A stretch of DNA of 23,506 nucleotides from an uncultured Selenomonadales bacterium (GCA_937915725.1 CALGGV010000299.1:1-23506), one strand, 5' to 3'; shown: positions 5,966 to 13,640, counted from the first letter of the stretch. Program-made: numbers and translations. The notes: generated by a model not told the origin, from the letters alone.

Positions 5966-7684
5966 TTGAACTTGGACGGCTTTTCAATGCGCCCCCTAAC
6001 TATCGAACTTGCAAATTTATTAATTGGCGGGCGCGTCGATAAAATTACTCAGCAAAATAAAGCTAATTTCACTATCACAATTAGAAATTTTGGGCAAAGT
6101 CATTTGTTGCGCATTTCTGTTGCTCCTCAAAATCCTTCAATGCATATTATTAAAAAATCGCCGGAAAATCTGCCTGAGCCTCCAACTTTTTGCATGGTGT
6201 TAAGGAAAAATCTTGAGGGCGGCAGAATTGCTGATATTCGCCAATTTGAACTTGACAGAATAATTTTCATTGACATTGACACAATCGGCGCGGGCGGAAA
6301 AATTCAAACATTGACGCTTGCAGTTGAATTAATCGGTAAGTACAGCAATATTATTTTAATTTCTGAAGGAAAAATTATTGACGCACTAAAAAAAATTGGT
6401 ACAAATTCAAGCCGCGTTCGTACTGTTTTGCCTAACCAAATTTATCAAATGCCTCCCGCGCAAAATAAACTTGATATTTTTTCTTGCGAAGTGGCAGAAA
6501 TTGTCGAAAAAATTAAATCTGAAGAAAATTTGCGCCTTGATAAATCGATTATGAATTTTTGTCAAGGATTCGGTCCGCAAACTGTCAAGGAAACTATTTT
6601 TTCAGCCGGCTTGCCTTACGATATTAAAATTTCTGAACTTGACAGCGCAGATTTTGCAAGTTTGAAAAATTCTTTGATTGAAATTAAAACTTCCGCCGAA
6701 AATCCCACGCCCTGTATCGTCGAAGATAACGGAAAAATTTTGGCAATTTCCGCCGTTAAGCTGAATTATTTTTCGCAGGGACAAGTTAAAATTTTTGAAA
6801 CAATTTCTGAAATGCTTGAAGTTGCAGATGAAATGTTGGGAAGTTACACGCCGCCGGATAAGGAAAAATTTTCTAAACTCGTTCACAACGAATTAAAACG
6901 CGCAACAAATAAAATTTCCGTGCTCGAAAATGAACTTGACGCCGCCGAAAATGCCGACGATTGGCGAATTAAAGCTGATAACCTTTTAACCTATCGCTAC
7001 AATTTCAAAGATCACGCCGACGAAATTATTTCTGTCAAAAATATTTACAGCGAAAACGGCGAAGAAATTCAAATTCAACTCGACAGAAAATTGACAATAG
7101 CAGATAACGTTCAAACTTTTTACAAAAAGTACGATAAACTTAAACGTTCAACCGCGCACATTATCGAACAAATTCAAAAGTGCCGCGCTGAAATTTCCTA
7201 CCTTGAAAGTGTTGAACATTCGCTGACAACCGCACTTACTCTTGTTGATATTGATGAAATTCGCGCAGAATTGACAAGCGGCGGTTATCTTAAAGCTGAA
7301 AAGAAAAAAACTGCCTCAAGCAAAAAACCGGAACCTTTCAAATTTAACGCGCCGGACGGTACAGAAATTTTAATTGGAAAAAACAACGCGCAAAATGACA
7401 GGCTAACTTTTAAAATCGCCGCGCCCGATGATATTTGGTTGCACACAAAAGAAATTACAGGCTCGCACGTTATCATTCGTTGCGGCGGCGTTGAACCTTC
7501 AGCTGAAACTTTATTATTCGCCGCTAAACTTGCCGCCAAATTTTCAAAGGCTGCCGGCTCCTCAAAAGTTCCAGTTGACTACACGCACTGTAAATTTGTC
7601 AAAAAACCTAGCGGCGCAAAACCTGGCTTTGTTATTTTTACTAATCAAAAAACTTTGTATGTTGACGACGATATTAATAATTAA
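5966..7684 (+). CDS. rqcH: Ribosome quality control protein RqcH (NFACT family, formerly fibronectin-binding protein A)
   Basis: RqcH binds stalled 50S subunits carrying peptidyl-tRNA and, with RqcP, adds C-terminal alanine tails that mark the nascent chain for degradation. The 572 residues show the family layout: NFACT-N (about 1-270, opening with MRPLTIELANLLIGGRVDKI), with LRKNLEGGRI and FELDRIIFIDID carrying the conserved Asp-Arg pair; a helical HhH and coiled-coil middle (about 180-440); and NFACT-R (about 460-560, with GKNNAQNDRLTF, DIWLHTKEITGSHVII, VPVDYTHCKFVKKP and GFVIFTNQKTLYV). The start is TTG 5966 after GAAAGGCGG, and an internal Met at codon 8 is possible. The length is in the normal range and no domain is missing. 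The neighbours (motility upstream, nrdG downstream with its own promoter) suggest it is a single-gene unit. Confidence 0.95.
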   Translation: MNLDGFSMRPLTIELANLLIGGRVDKITQQNKANFTITIRNFGQSHLLRISVAPQNPSMHIIKKSPENLPEPPTFCMVLRKNLEGGRIADIRQFELDRIIFIDIDTIGAGGKIQTLTLAVELIGKYSNIILISEGKIIDALKKIGTNSSRVRTVLPNQIYQMPPAQNKLDIFSCEVAEIVEKIKSEENLRLDKSIMNFCQGFGPQTVKETIFSAGLPYDIKISELDSADFASLKNSLIEIKTSAENPTPCIVEDNGKILAISAVKLNYFSQGQVKIFETISEMLEVADEMLGSYTPPDKEKFSKLVHNELKRATNKISVLENELDAAENADDWRIKADNLLTYRYNFKDHADEIISVKNIYSENGEEIQIQLDRKLTIADNVQTFYKKYDKLKRSTAHIIEQIQKCRAEISYLESVEHSLTTALTLVDIDEIRAELTSGGYLKAEKKKTASSKKPEPFKFNAPDGTEILIGKNNAQNDRLTFKIAAPDDIWLHTKEITGSHVIIRCGGVEPSAETLLFAAKLAAKFSKAAGSSKVPVDYTHCKFVKKPSGAKPGFVIFTNQKTLYVDDDINN

Positions 7685-7702
7685 AAAAATTTTTTTTGAC
7701 GC

Positions 7703-7730
7703 TTGAAAAATTTTTTCTGTCGATTATACT
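7703..7730 (+). promoter_or_regulatory. Sigma-A-type promoter of nrdG
   Basis: TTGAAA at 7703-7708 and TATACT at 7725-7730 are separated by 16 bases. The nrdG ribosome binding site (AAAAGGCGGTGA) begins shortly after. An upstream A/T run may act as an UP element. There is no recognisable NrdR box pair in this short gap. Confidence 0.7.
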
Positions 7731-7750
7731 TTAAAAGGCGGTGAAAAAAT

Positions 7751-8194
7751 TTGAAAATTAGGGTTGCCGGAATTGTGCCGGAGTCTTACGTTGACGGCGA
7801 AGGGATAAGATTTGCAATTTTTATGCAGGGTTGTTTGAGAAATTGTCCCGGCTGTCATAATCCAGAAACTCATGCATTAGACGGCGGGAAAAATCTTGAT
7901 ACTGCAGAAATTATCGCCGCTATAAAAAAAAATCCCCTGCTTACAGGAATTACTTTAACCGGCGGCGAACCGCTTTTACAAATTGAGCCCGCGTTGGAAC
8001 TTGCCAAAACTGCAAAAAATTTAGGGCTTGATGTTTGGCTTTATACCGGTTATAAATTTGAGGAAATTCCGGCTGCTGCCGCTGAACTTTTAAAATTTGT
8101 CGATGTAATTGTTGATGGCGAATATATCGAAGAGTTGCGGGATTTAGAATTGGAATTTCGTGGCTCCAAAAATCAACGTATTATTCGGAGGTGA
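7751..8194 (+). CDS. nrdG: Anaerobic ribonucleotide reductase activating protein NrdG
   Basis: NrdG is the radical SAM activase that generates the glycyl radical on the anaerobic class III ribonucleotide reductase NrdD. The 147-residue size is typical. The N-terminus IRVAGIVPESYVDGEGIRFAI leads into the cluster motif CLRNCPGC (C-x3-C-x2-C), followed by HNPETH and the SAM-binding LTGGEPLLQ, as in NrdG and not in the larger pyruvate formate-lyase activases, which carry an extra ferredoxin insert. The start is TTG 7751 after AAAAGGCGGTGA. No nrdD lies next to it in this window, whereas the two are usually adjacent. The stop overlaps the ribosome binding site of the following small membrane protein gene, so they are likely one transcript. 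Confidence 0.92.
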   Translation: MKIRVAGIVPESYVDGEGIRFAIFMQGCLRNCPGCHNPETHALDGGKNLDTAEIIAAIKKNPLLTGITLTGGEPLLQIEPALELAKTAKNLGLDVWLYTGYKFEEIPAAAAELLKFVDVIVDGEYIEELRDLELEFRGSKNQRIIRR

Positions 8195-8198
8195 TTTA

Positions 8199-8450
8199 AT
8201 GATAGAGCTTGATTTTTTGCCACTGCCACTCGACGTCATTATAGGTTTTATTTGTCTTGTATTATTTGGGATTGTTTTGGGCGCAATAATTTATTTGCCA
8301 ATAGCACACAACGATTCAAATTTGCCATTGGAAAAACTTAGCTATGATTTAATTTGGCGTTACGCGCCGGATTGGTTATTTTTATTTATTGGTTGCTTAA
8401 TTTTTTTGGCTCTAGGTTTTATGTTGATTAGTGGAATGTGGCGAATGTAA
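8199..8450 (+). CDS. Small integral membrane protein, unknown function
   Basis: An 83-residue protein with two strongly hydrophobic helices (about 12-34 and 60-80) separated by a polar loop that includes LEKLSYDLIWRYAPDW. The start ATG 8199 follows CGGAGGTGATTTA, which lies in the last codons of nrdG, so the two are translationally close. I do not recognise the family. Placement after nrdG does not by itself suggest a role in ribonucleotide reduction. It precedes a promoter that starts the envelope operon, and no clear terminator lies between. Confidence 0.7.
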   Translation: MIELDFLPLPLDVIIGFICLVLFGIVLGAIIYLPIAHNDSNLPLEKLSYDLIWRYAPDWLFLFIGCLIFLALGFMLISGMWRM

Positions 8451-8466
8451 GTTTCTGAAAAAAATC

Positions 8467-8495
8467 TTGCAATGAAAAAACCAGTTTGTTATAAT
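8467..8495 (+). promoter_or_regulatory. Strong sigma-A-type promoter of the OmpH/LpxD operon
   Basis: TTGCAA at 8467-8472 and a perfect TATAAT at 8490-8495 are separated by exactly 17 bases, upstream of the first ompH-like gene. This is the best promoter match I see in the window. Confidence 0.85.
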
Positions 8496-8532
8496 GTGGC
8501 TTGTTATGAAAAAACGAAGGAGATTTTGTCGA

Positions 8533-9000
8533 ATGCTAAAATTGGAAAAAAAGCAAGTTAAAATTATCAGCATTATTATTGCGTTGGTATTTATGGGAAG
8601 TGTTGTTGCGTTGGCGTTGACACAAACCGGCAGCGGTATTGCGTCGGCGGCAAGTTCAGTTAATGTTGGCAAAGTTGACAGAGAACAAATTTTGGCACAG
8701 CATCCCAGCCTTAAAGATATACAGGCGCAAATGAACGCCGCTATTGCTGAAGTTCAGAAAGATTTTGAAGAAAAATCAGCCGGTATGACAGATCAAGAAA
8801 AAGCAGATTATTATCGCCAATGTCAACAAAGACTCGCACAAAAACAAAATGAACTTCTTGATCCAATCGAAAAATCAGTTATGGATACTATTAAAAAAGT
8901 TGCAGATTCAAAGGGATTAAGCGTAGTAATTGATAATTCAGCCGTTGTTTATGGTGGAACTGATATTACTCAAGATGTTATTTCAAAACTTAGTAAGTAA
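8533..9000 (+). CDS. OmpH/Skp-family periplasmic chaperone, secreted form
   Basis: Skp/OmpH proteins are trimeric periplasmic chaperones that carry unfolded outer-membrane proteins to the BAM machinery. I choose ATG 8533 because AAGGAGA at 8517-8523 is nine bases upstream; this gives 155 residues. The N-terminus has a short basic region (KLEKKQVK), a hydrophobic core and an ASA-type cleavage site near residue 40. The mature part opens with the family strand VNVGKVDREQILAQHPSLKD. A Gln/Glu/Lys-rich coiled coil follows (the Skp tentacle), then a closing strand GLSVVIDNSAVVYGGTDIT, which is the normal Skp ending. It is the first of three OmpH-family genes ahead of lpxD, an arrangement typical of outer-membrane biogenesis clusters. 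Confidence 0.9.
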   Translation: MLKLEKKQVKIISIIIALVFMGSVVALALTQTGSGIASAASSVNVGKVDREQILAQHPSLKDIQAQMNAAIAEVQKDFEEKSAGMTDQEKADYYRQCQQRLAQKQNELLDPIEKSVMDTIKKVADSKGLSVVIDNSAVVYGGTDITQDVISKLSK

Positions 9001-9020
9001 TAATATCTGTCAGCCTTCAG

Positions 9021-9063
9021 TGATCAGTGATCAGAAATTTTATTGATCACTGGTCATTTTTTT
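9021..9063 (+). terminator. Rho-independent terminator after the first ompH-like gene
   Basis: TGATCAGTGATCA (9021-9033) pairs with TGATCACTGGTCA (9044-9056), 13 bases with one G-T pair, loop of ten, followed by a T-tract at 9057-9063. It lies between two OmpH-family genes, so it probably reduces rather than abolishes read-through and would let the first, shortest chaperone be made in excess. Confidence 0.85.
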
Positions 9064-9085
9064 GTATGTGCGAGGAAGTGCGGCA

Positions 9086-10141
9086 ATGTCAAATTATAGG
9101 TTGACGGCGGCGGCGATTATAACGGTTTTAATTGGCGGCGGGCTGTTTTTATATTCGCCGCCAAAAACCGAAAAAGTTGAACGCCCCCAAAAAGTTGAGC
9201 AAGAAAATCCCATTCACGGTTTTGGATTCATTGATTTTGAACAAGTCCTGCTTAAACATTCTGACGGCGAAAAACTCAAAGAATTAATTGGCAAGGAAAT
9301 TCGCCTGAAACTTGAACTTAATGAAATGATGCGCCCCGTTTCGCCGCCAAAACTTCCGGAAATTGATATGACGCCTTTTGAAGAATCTGCGCGAAAAAGA
9401 AATATGCAAAATTTAATAAGTCAACTTGCCGAAGTTAGAGCGCACCAAAAAAGAATTGCCGAAGAATACCGAGAAAAAAACGAAGAAAATTATATCAAAC
9501 GGCGCAATGAAAATCGTGATTTATATATGAATGAGGCGTTCAATATCACGTTAAAACTTGAAAATGCAGAACGCTTGCACTTGACGCAGGAACAGATTCA
9601 AGAATTTGAAAAACGCCTTGACGAACTTACAGTTGAAAGAAACAAAAAACAGCGAGAACTTTTGGAAGAATGGGCGGCGGAAATTAAAGCTTATGCTGAA
9701 TCACAAGTTGCAGACGAATTAGCGCGTATTCAACGTGAATCTGACGCGCTGAAAGAAAAATACAGTGAAGAGGCAATGCAAAAAATTCGTGACACGCAAG
9801 CGCGCAATAAAGCTTTAATGGAGGCGGCAATGCAGGAAATGGCATATCGTCAAACGCGCCGCCGTGAAATTTTAGACGAACTTTTGCAGACTTCAAAGGA
9901 ACGTGTCAAAATCGAAGACGCCATTTTAGATTCAATCGCAAATGAGGCGGGCAAACTCGGCGCAATGTACAAACTTCAAATGGTTTTAATCAAACACGAA
10001 AGACCTTATTTTGAAGAAAAATTATCCCAAAACGCTGACATAAATTTTAAGTTGACAACAAAAAAATCGCCGGGCGTAATGATTTTTGAAGGCGCAGATA
10101 CGAAAGATTTAACGCCGGATTTACTCAAAACAATTCATTGA
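9086..10141 (+). CDS. Long OmpH-like membrane-anchored coiled-coil protein
   Basis: I start at ATG 9086 behind GAGGAAG; an upstream TTG is in frame but would place the ribosome binding site inside the gene. The protein has 351 residues, about twice a usual Skp. Residues about 6-24 are an uncleaved-looking membrane helix. The opening FGFIDFEQVLLKHSDGEKLK aligns in pattern with the first strand and helix of the flanking OmpH proteins. A very long Glu/Arg/Gln-rich helical region (about 75-290) follows. The end (KLGAMYKLQMVLIKHERPYF) resembles the closing OmpH strand and is followed by a short extra tail. It therefore looks like an OmpH paralogue with enlarged tentacles tethered to the inner membrane, perhaps reaching further across the periplasm. 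That role is inferred. Confidence 0.75.
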   Translation: MSNYRLTAAAIITVLIGGGLFLYSPPKTEKVERPQKVEQENPIHGFGFIDFEQVLLKHSDGEKLKELIGKEIRLKLELNEMMRPVSPPKLPEIDMTPFEESARKRNMQNLISQLAEVRAHQKRIAEEYREKNEENYIKRRNENRDLYMNEAFNITLKLENAERLHLTQEQIQEFEKRLDELTVERNKKQRELLEEWAAEIKAYAESQVADELARIQRESDALKEKYSEEAMQKIRDTQARNKALMEAAMQEMAYRQTRRREILDELLQTSKERVKIEDAILDSIANEAGKLGAMYKLQMVLIKHERPYFEEKLSQNADINFKLTTKKSPGVMIFEGADTKDLTPDLLKTIH

Positions 10142-10186
10142 CGGCGAATATATTTTAAAATTTTAATTTTTTGGAGTGATTAGAAA

Positions 10187-10621
10187 TTGAATTTATCAAA
10201 GAAAATAAAAATTGCCGCGCTTTTAGTGGCGTCATTTTTTGTGACAGGTTGCGGAAGTCAAGCGAATATCGGTTACGTTGACTATAATAAAATTATGCAG
10301 GAGGCTCCGCAAATTAAATCGATTATCGAAGAAGGACAAAAAAAGGCTGAAGAAATTCAACAAGAGGCGGCAACAACGCTTGATGAAAATTCAGAATTGA
10401 GCGAAGAGGAACGCAATAACGCACTTGGCGAAATTCAAAGAAAATTTATGGGGATTCAACAAGCGTATTCAACGCAAGTACAGCATAAACTTGACGAGGC
10501 ACTTTCAGCAATAGCGCAGGAAAAAAATCTTGATGTTGTAGTTGACAGTTCAGAGGCGCAACCAATTATTTTGCACGGCGGAATAGATGTAACAAATGAA
10601 ACTTTGCAAAAATTGCAGTGA
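10187..10621 (+). CDS. OmpH/Skp-family lipoprotein
   Basis: The third OmpH-family member in a row, 144 residues, beginning with TTG 10187 behind GGAGTGATT. The signal peptide ends in the lipobox VTGC (Cys near residue 22), so the protein is probably a lipoprotein rather than a free periplasmic chaperone. The mature part shows the standard pattern IGYVDYNKIMQEAPQIKSII, a Glu/Gln-rich coiled coil, then LDVVVDSSEAQPIILHGGIDVT, which matches the closing segment of the first OmpH protein. The downstream lpxD starts ten bases after its stop. Together the three paralogues are predicted to be free, inner-membrane tethered and lipid-anchored. Confidence 0.88.
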   Translation: MNLSKKIKIAALLVASFFVTGCGSQANIGYVDYNKIMQEAPQIKSIIEEGQKKAEEIQQEAATTLDENSELSEEERNNALGEIQRKFMGIQQAYSTQVQHKLDEALSAIAQEKNLDVVVDSSEAQPIILHGGIDVTNETLQKLQ

Positions 10622-10630
10622 GGTAAAACT

Positions 10631-11650
10631 ATGCAAAAAACTTTAAAGGAAATTGCCGAAATTGTGGGCGGTGAATTAATCGGCGACGGTAAAATAAAAA
10701 TTACCGGCTTAAACAGCATTGAAACTGCGCGAGCAGGCGAATTGACTTTTGCAGATGAAAAACACATTGCAGAGGCGAAAAATTCTGCCGCGTCCGCCGT
10801 TATCATTCCAAAAGATTTTACCGGCGAAATTCAAAAAAATGTAATTAAAGTTGACGCGCCAAAATTTGCCTTTGCAAAACTGATGGAAATTTTCAAGCCG
10901 CAAATTAATATTCCGGACGGTATCAGCGAAAAAGCTTTTATTGGCAAGAATGCTAAAATTTCTCCAACTGCAAAAATTATGGCGTTTGCTTACATTGACG
11001 ATAACGCCGAAATTTCAGACGGCGCAATTATTTATCCACATACTTATATTGGACAAAATGCAAAAATCGGCGCGGGTACGATTATTTATTCAAGCGTTAC
11101 AGTTCGTGAATATTGCGAAATTGGCGCACGTTGTGTAATTCATTCTTCGACGGTTATTGGCGCGGACGGGTTCGGCTTTACAACTTCAAAGGGCGTTCAT
11201 ACGAAAGTCCCGCAAATTGGAAATGTCATTGTTGAAGATGATGTAGAAATTGGCGCACATGTTGGAATTGACAGGGCGGCTATGGGTTCAACGGTAATTG
11301 GACACGGTACAAAAATTGATAATCTTGTACACGTGGGACATAACTGCCAAATTGGAGCAAATTGTTTAATCGTTGCACAAACCGGAATTTCAGGCAGTAC
11401 GATTGTTGGCGATAACGTAACTTTTGGCGGGCAAACCGGAACTGTCGGTCATATAAAAATTGGCGGAAATTCGGTTTACGCGGCGCGCTCCGGAATTACC
11501 AAAAATATGCCTGAAGGCGTTTTTTGCTCCGGTTTTCCTGTGCAACCGCACAATGAATGGTTACGTTCTCAAGTTGCTATAAAAAAAATTCCGGATCTTA
11601 TGAAAAGAATTCAGCAGCTTGAAAAAACTATTGCTGATTTAAAAAAGTAA
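10631..11650 (+). CDS. lpxD: UDP-3-O-acylglucosamine N-acyltransferase LpxD
   Basis: LpxD transfers the N-linked acyl chain from acyl-ACP to UDP-3-O-acylglucosamine, the third step of lipid A synthesis. The 339-residue length is typical. The N-terminal domain (about 1-100) has LKEIAEIVGGELIGD and ARAGELTFADEKH. It is followed by a left-handed beta-helix of hexapeptide repeats (about 105-300; for example IGQNAKIGAGTIIYSSVTV, IGADGFGF, IGAHVGIDRAAMG). The catalytic His is expected at H237 in VHVGHNCQIG, matching the AHN His of E. coli LpxD. A C-terminal helix (MKRIQQLEKTIADL) ends the protein, as usual. The gene shows that the organism makes lipid A and hence has an outer membrane. lpxC, fabZ and lpxA, often adjacent, are not in this window. 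Confidence 0.96.
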   Translation: MQKTLKEIAEIVGGELIGDGKIKITGLNSIETARAGELTFADEKHIAEAKNSAASAVIIPKDFTGEIQKNVIKVDAPKFAFAKLMEIFKPQINIPDGISEKAFIGKNAKISPTAKIMAFAYIDDNAEISDGAIIYPHTYIGQNAKIGAGTIIYSSVTVREYCEIGARCVIHSSTVIGADGFGFTTSKGVHTKVPQIGNVIVEDDVEIGAHVGIDRAAMGSTVIGHGTKIDNLVHVGHNCQIGANCLIVAQTGISGSTIVGDNVTFGGQTGTVGHIKIGGNSVYAARSGITKNMPEGVFCSGFPVQPHNEWLRSQVAIKKIPDLMKRIQQLEKTIADLKK

Positions 11651-11713
11651 AAATTTTCGGCAGAAAAAATATCTGTTGAATAAATTTTAATAAAATAAAA
11701 GGGGGGAATTACA

Positions 11714-12361
11714 ATGTACAGTATTCAAAAAATTTTCGGCGTAATGTTTCTGTTGGCGTGTCTTATCTTGCCGCAAACAGTTTCAGCCGAAAAGAAAGAC
11801 TACAAGGACAGCTATTACAATTTTCGCGGAGTTCGCAGTGTAGTTTTGTTGGACGTTTCATCGAATATTGACTTCAGACGCTATGGAAATATTTTTGTTC
11901 AGAAATTGCGCAATGGTTATTACGATAACGCCCGCCAGTTAAAATGCGAAACTATCACTGAAGAGGAGGCGCGCAGAATGGCGGGCTCTTCGGATCCACG
12001 CAATTTTGACAGAGTTGCAGATTTGTACATTCAGTGCGACATTAAGGATTGGAGCAACGATTATTACATTGTGCCGGAGCGTACGACGTGGGAACAGAAA
12101 AAAATGTATCGCACGGTTAGGGATCGCAACGGCAACAAATATGAAGAATCTTACTATGTAACAGTTCCCGTAACTCATCCGCCGTATCGCGTAGACGTTT
12201 CAAAAATTGCGGTTGAATTTGAAGTCTATGATACACATACCGGAAAAATGGTTTTTGGGCGTTCAGACGTGAGAGACCGTGAAGACAAAGAGGCTCAAGA
12301 CGGAATGTACGGGCGAATTTGTCATTCATTCTTTCAAGATTTGGCAAAATTAATTAAGTAG
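11714..12361 (+). CDS. Exported protein, unknown function
   Basis: This is a 215-residue protein with a clear signal peptide (MYSIQKIFGVMFLLACLILP, cleavage likely after TVSA at about residue 25). A Cys inside the hydrophobic core does not make a good lipobox. The mature protein starts highly charged and aromatic (KDYKDSYYNFRGVRSVVLLD), followed by alternating alpha/beta segments, a Tyr-rich loop (YYIVPERTTWEQKKMYRTV) and a late strand pair (IAVEFEVYDTHTGKMVFGRS), a pattern that recalls envelope proteins of DUF4136/LptE-like size and shape. That resemblance is only in general layout. It starts at ATG 11714 behind AGGGGGGAATT. The next gene, also exported, is 12 bases downstream, and both probably belong to the envelope operon. 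Confidence 0.75.
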   Translation: MYSIQKIFGVMFLLACLILPQTVSAEKKDYKDSYYNFRGVRSVVLLDVSSNIDFRRYGNIFVQKLRNGYYDNARQLKCETITEEEARRMAGSSDPRNFDRVADLYIQCDIKDWSNDYYIVPERTTWEQKKMYRTVRDRNGNKYEESYYVTVPVTHPPYRVDVSKIAVEFEVYDTHTGKMVFGRSDVRDREDKEAQDGMYGRICHSFFQDLAKLIK

Positions 12362-12373
12362 GAGGCGAATATA

Positions 12374-13381
12374 ATGAACAAAATTTTTAACGCCGCAAAA
12401 ATTTTTGTAACTGTAATATTTTTGTGCGGGATAATTTTTATTGGCGGCAAGGCGTCTGCTGAAATACGTATTGCAACTTTAGACGATGATGAAGTACAAG
12501 TTGTCGAAGATATGGGGGAAATTGAAGTAATTGACGAAAAGGCTATGGAAATTTTCCGTGAAACTGTAATACAAACTTCAAAATTCGACAACAGAGCTTT
12601 TCATCAAGATATTTTCTTTGTAGTGCCGCGCTTTACCGGCGAATTGGATTTTCTTGGAGCTGTTGAAAAAGATTCTTTAAAAGCGACGGGCGAGCTTGAA
12701 TTTTGGGCAGTTGATGATAACGGCAAAGACACCCATACCGAATACCCGTTTTACCTTGTTCAAGATTCAAAAAATATGGTGCTTTACTTTAAAGACGATA
12801 AAAAATGGAAGAAAATGACTTCGCCGGTTGCAGCCAAAAATTTTGTTGACATGGTTGCAACTCCCAATTCACAAGAACTTGAAAAAATGATGGCGTTTGT
12901 AAAAGATGTCAATGTATTGTACGAAAATGACAAATATCGCACTTTGTTGGTAAAATTGGACTGCGGAAAATTTATTGACGAAATAAAAGCTGAAATGGCT
13001 AAGGATCCGGAAGTACAAAAACAAGCTGATAATCCAATGGCAAATTCTTTCCTTAATATCATGGAACAGGGCTTTAGATCTGCTGACGTTTGGTACACTT
13101 GGAGAGTAAATAAAACCACGTGGCAAACTGATACAATGAGTTTTAATCTTTCGGGTTTAGTTCAAAATATTGCAAGTGCCGCGCTCAATGATCCCTCTAC
13201 TGAATCTCTTCCCGCAGAATTGAGAGAAGTTTTTGAAACTTTGGCTTTTTACAGCGAATTTAAAGCTTATACAACTTATTTGAATCCTGCCGCTAAATCT
13301 AAATTGGAAGTTCCCAAAAATGTACTTAAAGCTAAGGAAGTTGAAAGTTTTTCCGACGATTCTAAATCTAAGAAAAAATAA
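12374..13381 (+). CDS. Exported protein, unknown function
   Basis: A 335-residue protein with an N-terminal signal peptide (cleavage likely after KASA, residue about 29). The mature part has an acidic lead (LDDDEVQVVEDMGEIEVIDE), then a strand-rich section with repeated sentence-like strands (FTGELDFLGAVEKDS, KATGELEFWAVDDNGK, NMVLYFKDDKKWKKMTSP), which recalls LolA/DUF6612-type lipid-binding half-barrels. A helical middle follows, then a late WYTWRVNKTTWQTDTMSF strand pair and a Lys/Ser-rich end. The fold comparison is inference from pattern. ATG 12374 is preceded by AGGAGGCG, overlapping the end of the previous gene. The gene ends just before a strong bidirectional terminator, so it closes the operon. 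Confidence 0.75.
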   Translation: MNKIFNAAKIFVTVIFLCGIIFIGGKASAEIRIATLDDDEVQVVEDMGEIEVIDEKAMEIFRETVIQTSKFDNRAFHQDIFFVVPRFTGELDFLGAVEKDSLKATGELEFWAVDDNGKDTHTEYPFYLVQDSKNMVLYFKDDKKWKKMTSPVAAKNFVDMVATPNSQELEKMMAFVKDVNVLYENDKYRTLLVKLDCGKFIDEIKAEMAKDPEVQKQADNPMANSFLNIMEQGFRSADVWYTWRVNKTTWQTDTMSFNLSGLVQNIASAALNDPSTESLPAELREVFETLAFYSEFKAYTTYLNPAAKSKLEVPKNVLKAKEVESFSDDSKSKKK

Positions 13382-13390
13382 TTTACCTAT

Positions 13391-13434
13391 AAAAAATTTT
13401 CAGTCGTTGCGAAAATGCAGCGGCTTTTTTTATT
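13391..13434. terminator. Terminator, copy 1 of a duplicated 44-bp unit
   Basis: AGTCGTTGC (13402-13410) pairs with GCAGCGGCT (13417-13425) around the loop GAAAAT, followed by seven T. The A-run before the stem (AAAAAATTTTC at 13391) provides a T-tract on the other strand, so it can stop transcription from both sides. It closes the envelope operon. One base differs from copy 2. Confidence 0.88.
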
Positions 13435-13534
13435 TTGTAACAAAATTATAGACTTCAATATATTTTTCGGTAACTTTTTCAATGGAGAATTTTTCTGCCG
13501 CGTCAACTACTCGCGCAGATATTTTTGTATTTTT
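13430..13534 (-). pseudogene. C-terminal remnant, probably of a glycosyltransferase
   Basis: On the minus strand there is an open stretch of 34 codons with an upstream in-frame stop (13535-13537) and no plausible start. It ends in a TAA at 13430-13432. It reads KNTKISARVVDAAEKFSIEK followed by VTEKYIEVYNFVTK. The segment KFSIEKVTEKYIEVYN has the look of the last helix of GT-B glycosyltransferases (family 4 type), where a phrase like FS-x-E-K-x-x-x-x-Y-x-x-x-Y precedes the end. The fragment fits exactly between two copies of a duplicated terminator. I read it as the last part of a gene otherwise lost. A chance open frame in AT-rich DNA remains possible. Confidence 0.45.
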
Positions 13535-13548
13535 TTATGTCGTTTCCT

Positions 13549-13592
13549 AAAAAATTTTCAGCCGTTGCGAAAATGCAGCGGCTTTTTTTATT
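13549..13592. terminator. Terminator, copy 2 of a duplicated 44-bp unit
   Basis: AGCCGTTGC (13560-13568) pairs with GCAGCGGCT (13575-13583), loop GAAAAT, then seven T. It matches the unit at 13391-13434 at 43 of 44 bases and lies 158 bases downstream. It stands just before the sucC promoter and insulates sucC from upstream transcription. Confidence 0.88.
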
Positions 13593-13611
13593 ACTTTGTG
13601 ATTAAAATTAC

Positions 13612-13640
13612 TTGCCTATGTTGAGAAATTTGTTTAAAAT
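13612..13640 (+). promoter_or_regulatory. Sigma-A-type promoter of sucC
   Basis: TTGCCT (13612-13617) and TAAAAT (13635-13640) are separated by 17 bases, about 30 bases before the sucC start. An overlapping alternative (TTGAGA and TAATAT) has 19-base spacing and is less likely. Confidence 0.6.

Noticed and set aside
10456..10806. Minus-strand frame of 116 codons across the ompH lipoprotein and lpxD
   Set aside because: It is a shadow of two well-supported + strand genes and has no start signal or recognisable motif.
13415..13624. A 69-codon + strand frame spanning both terminators
   Set aside because: It runs through two perfect terminator hairpins, is made of Phe/Asn/Cys-rich low-complexity residues and has no ribosome binding site.
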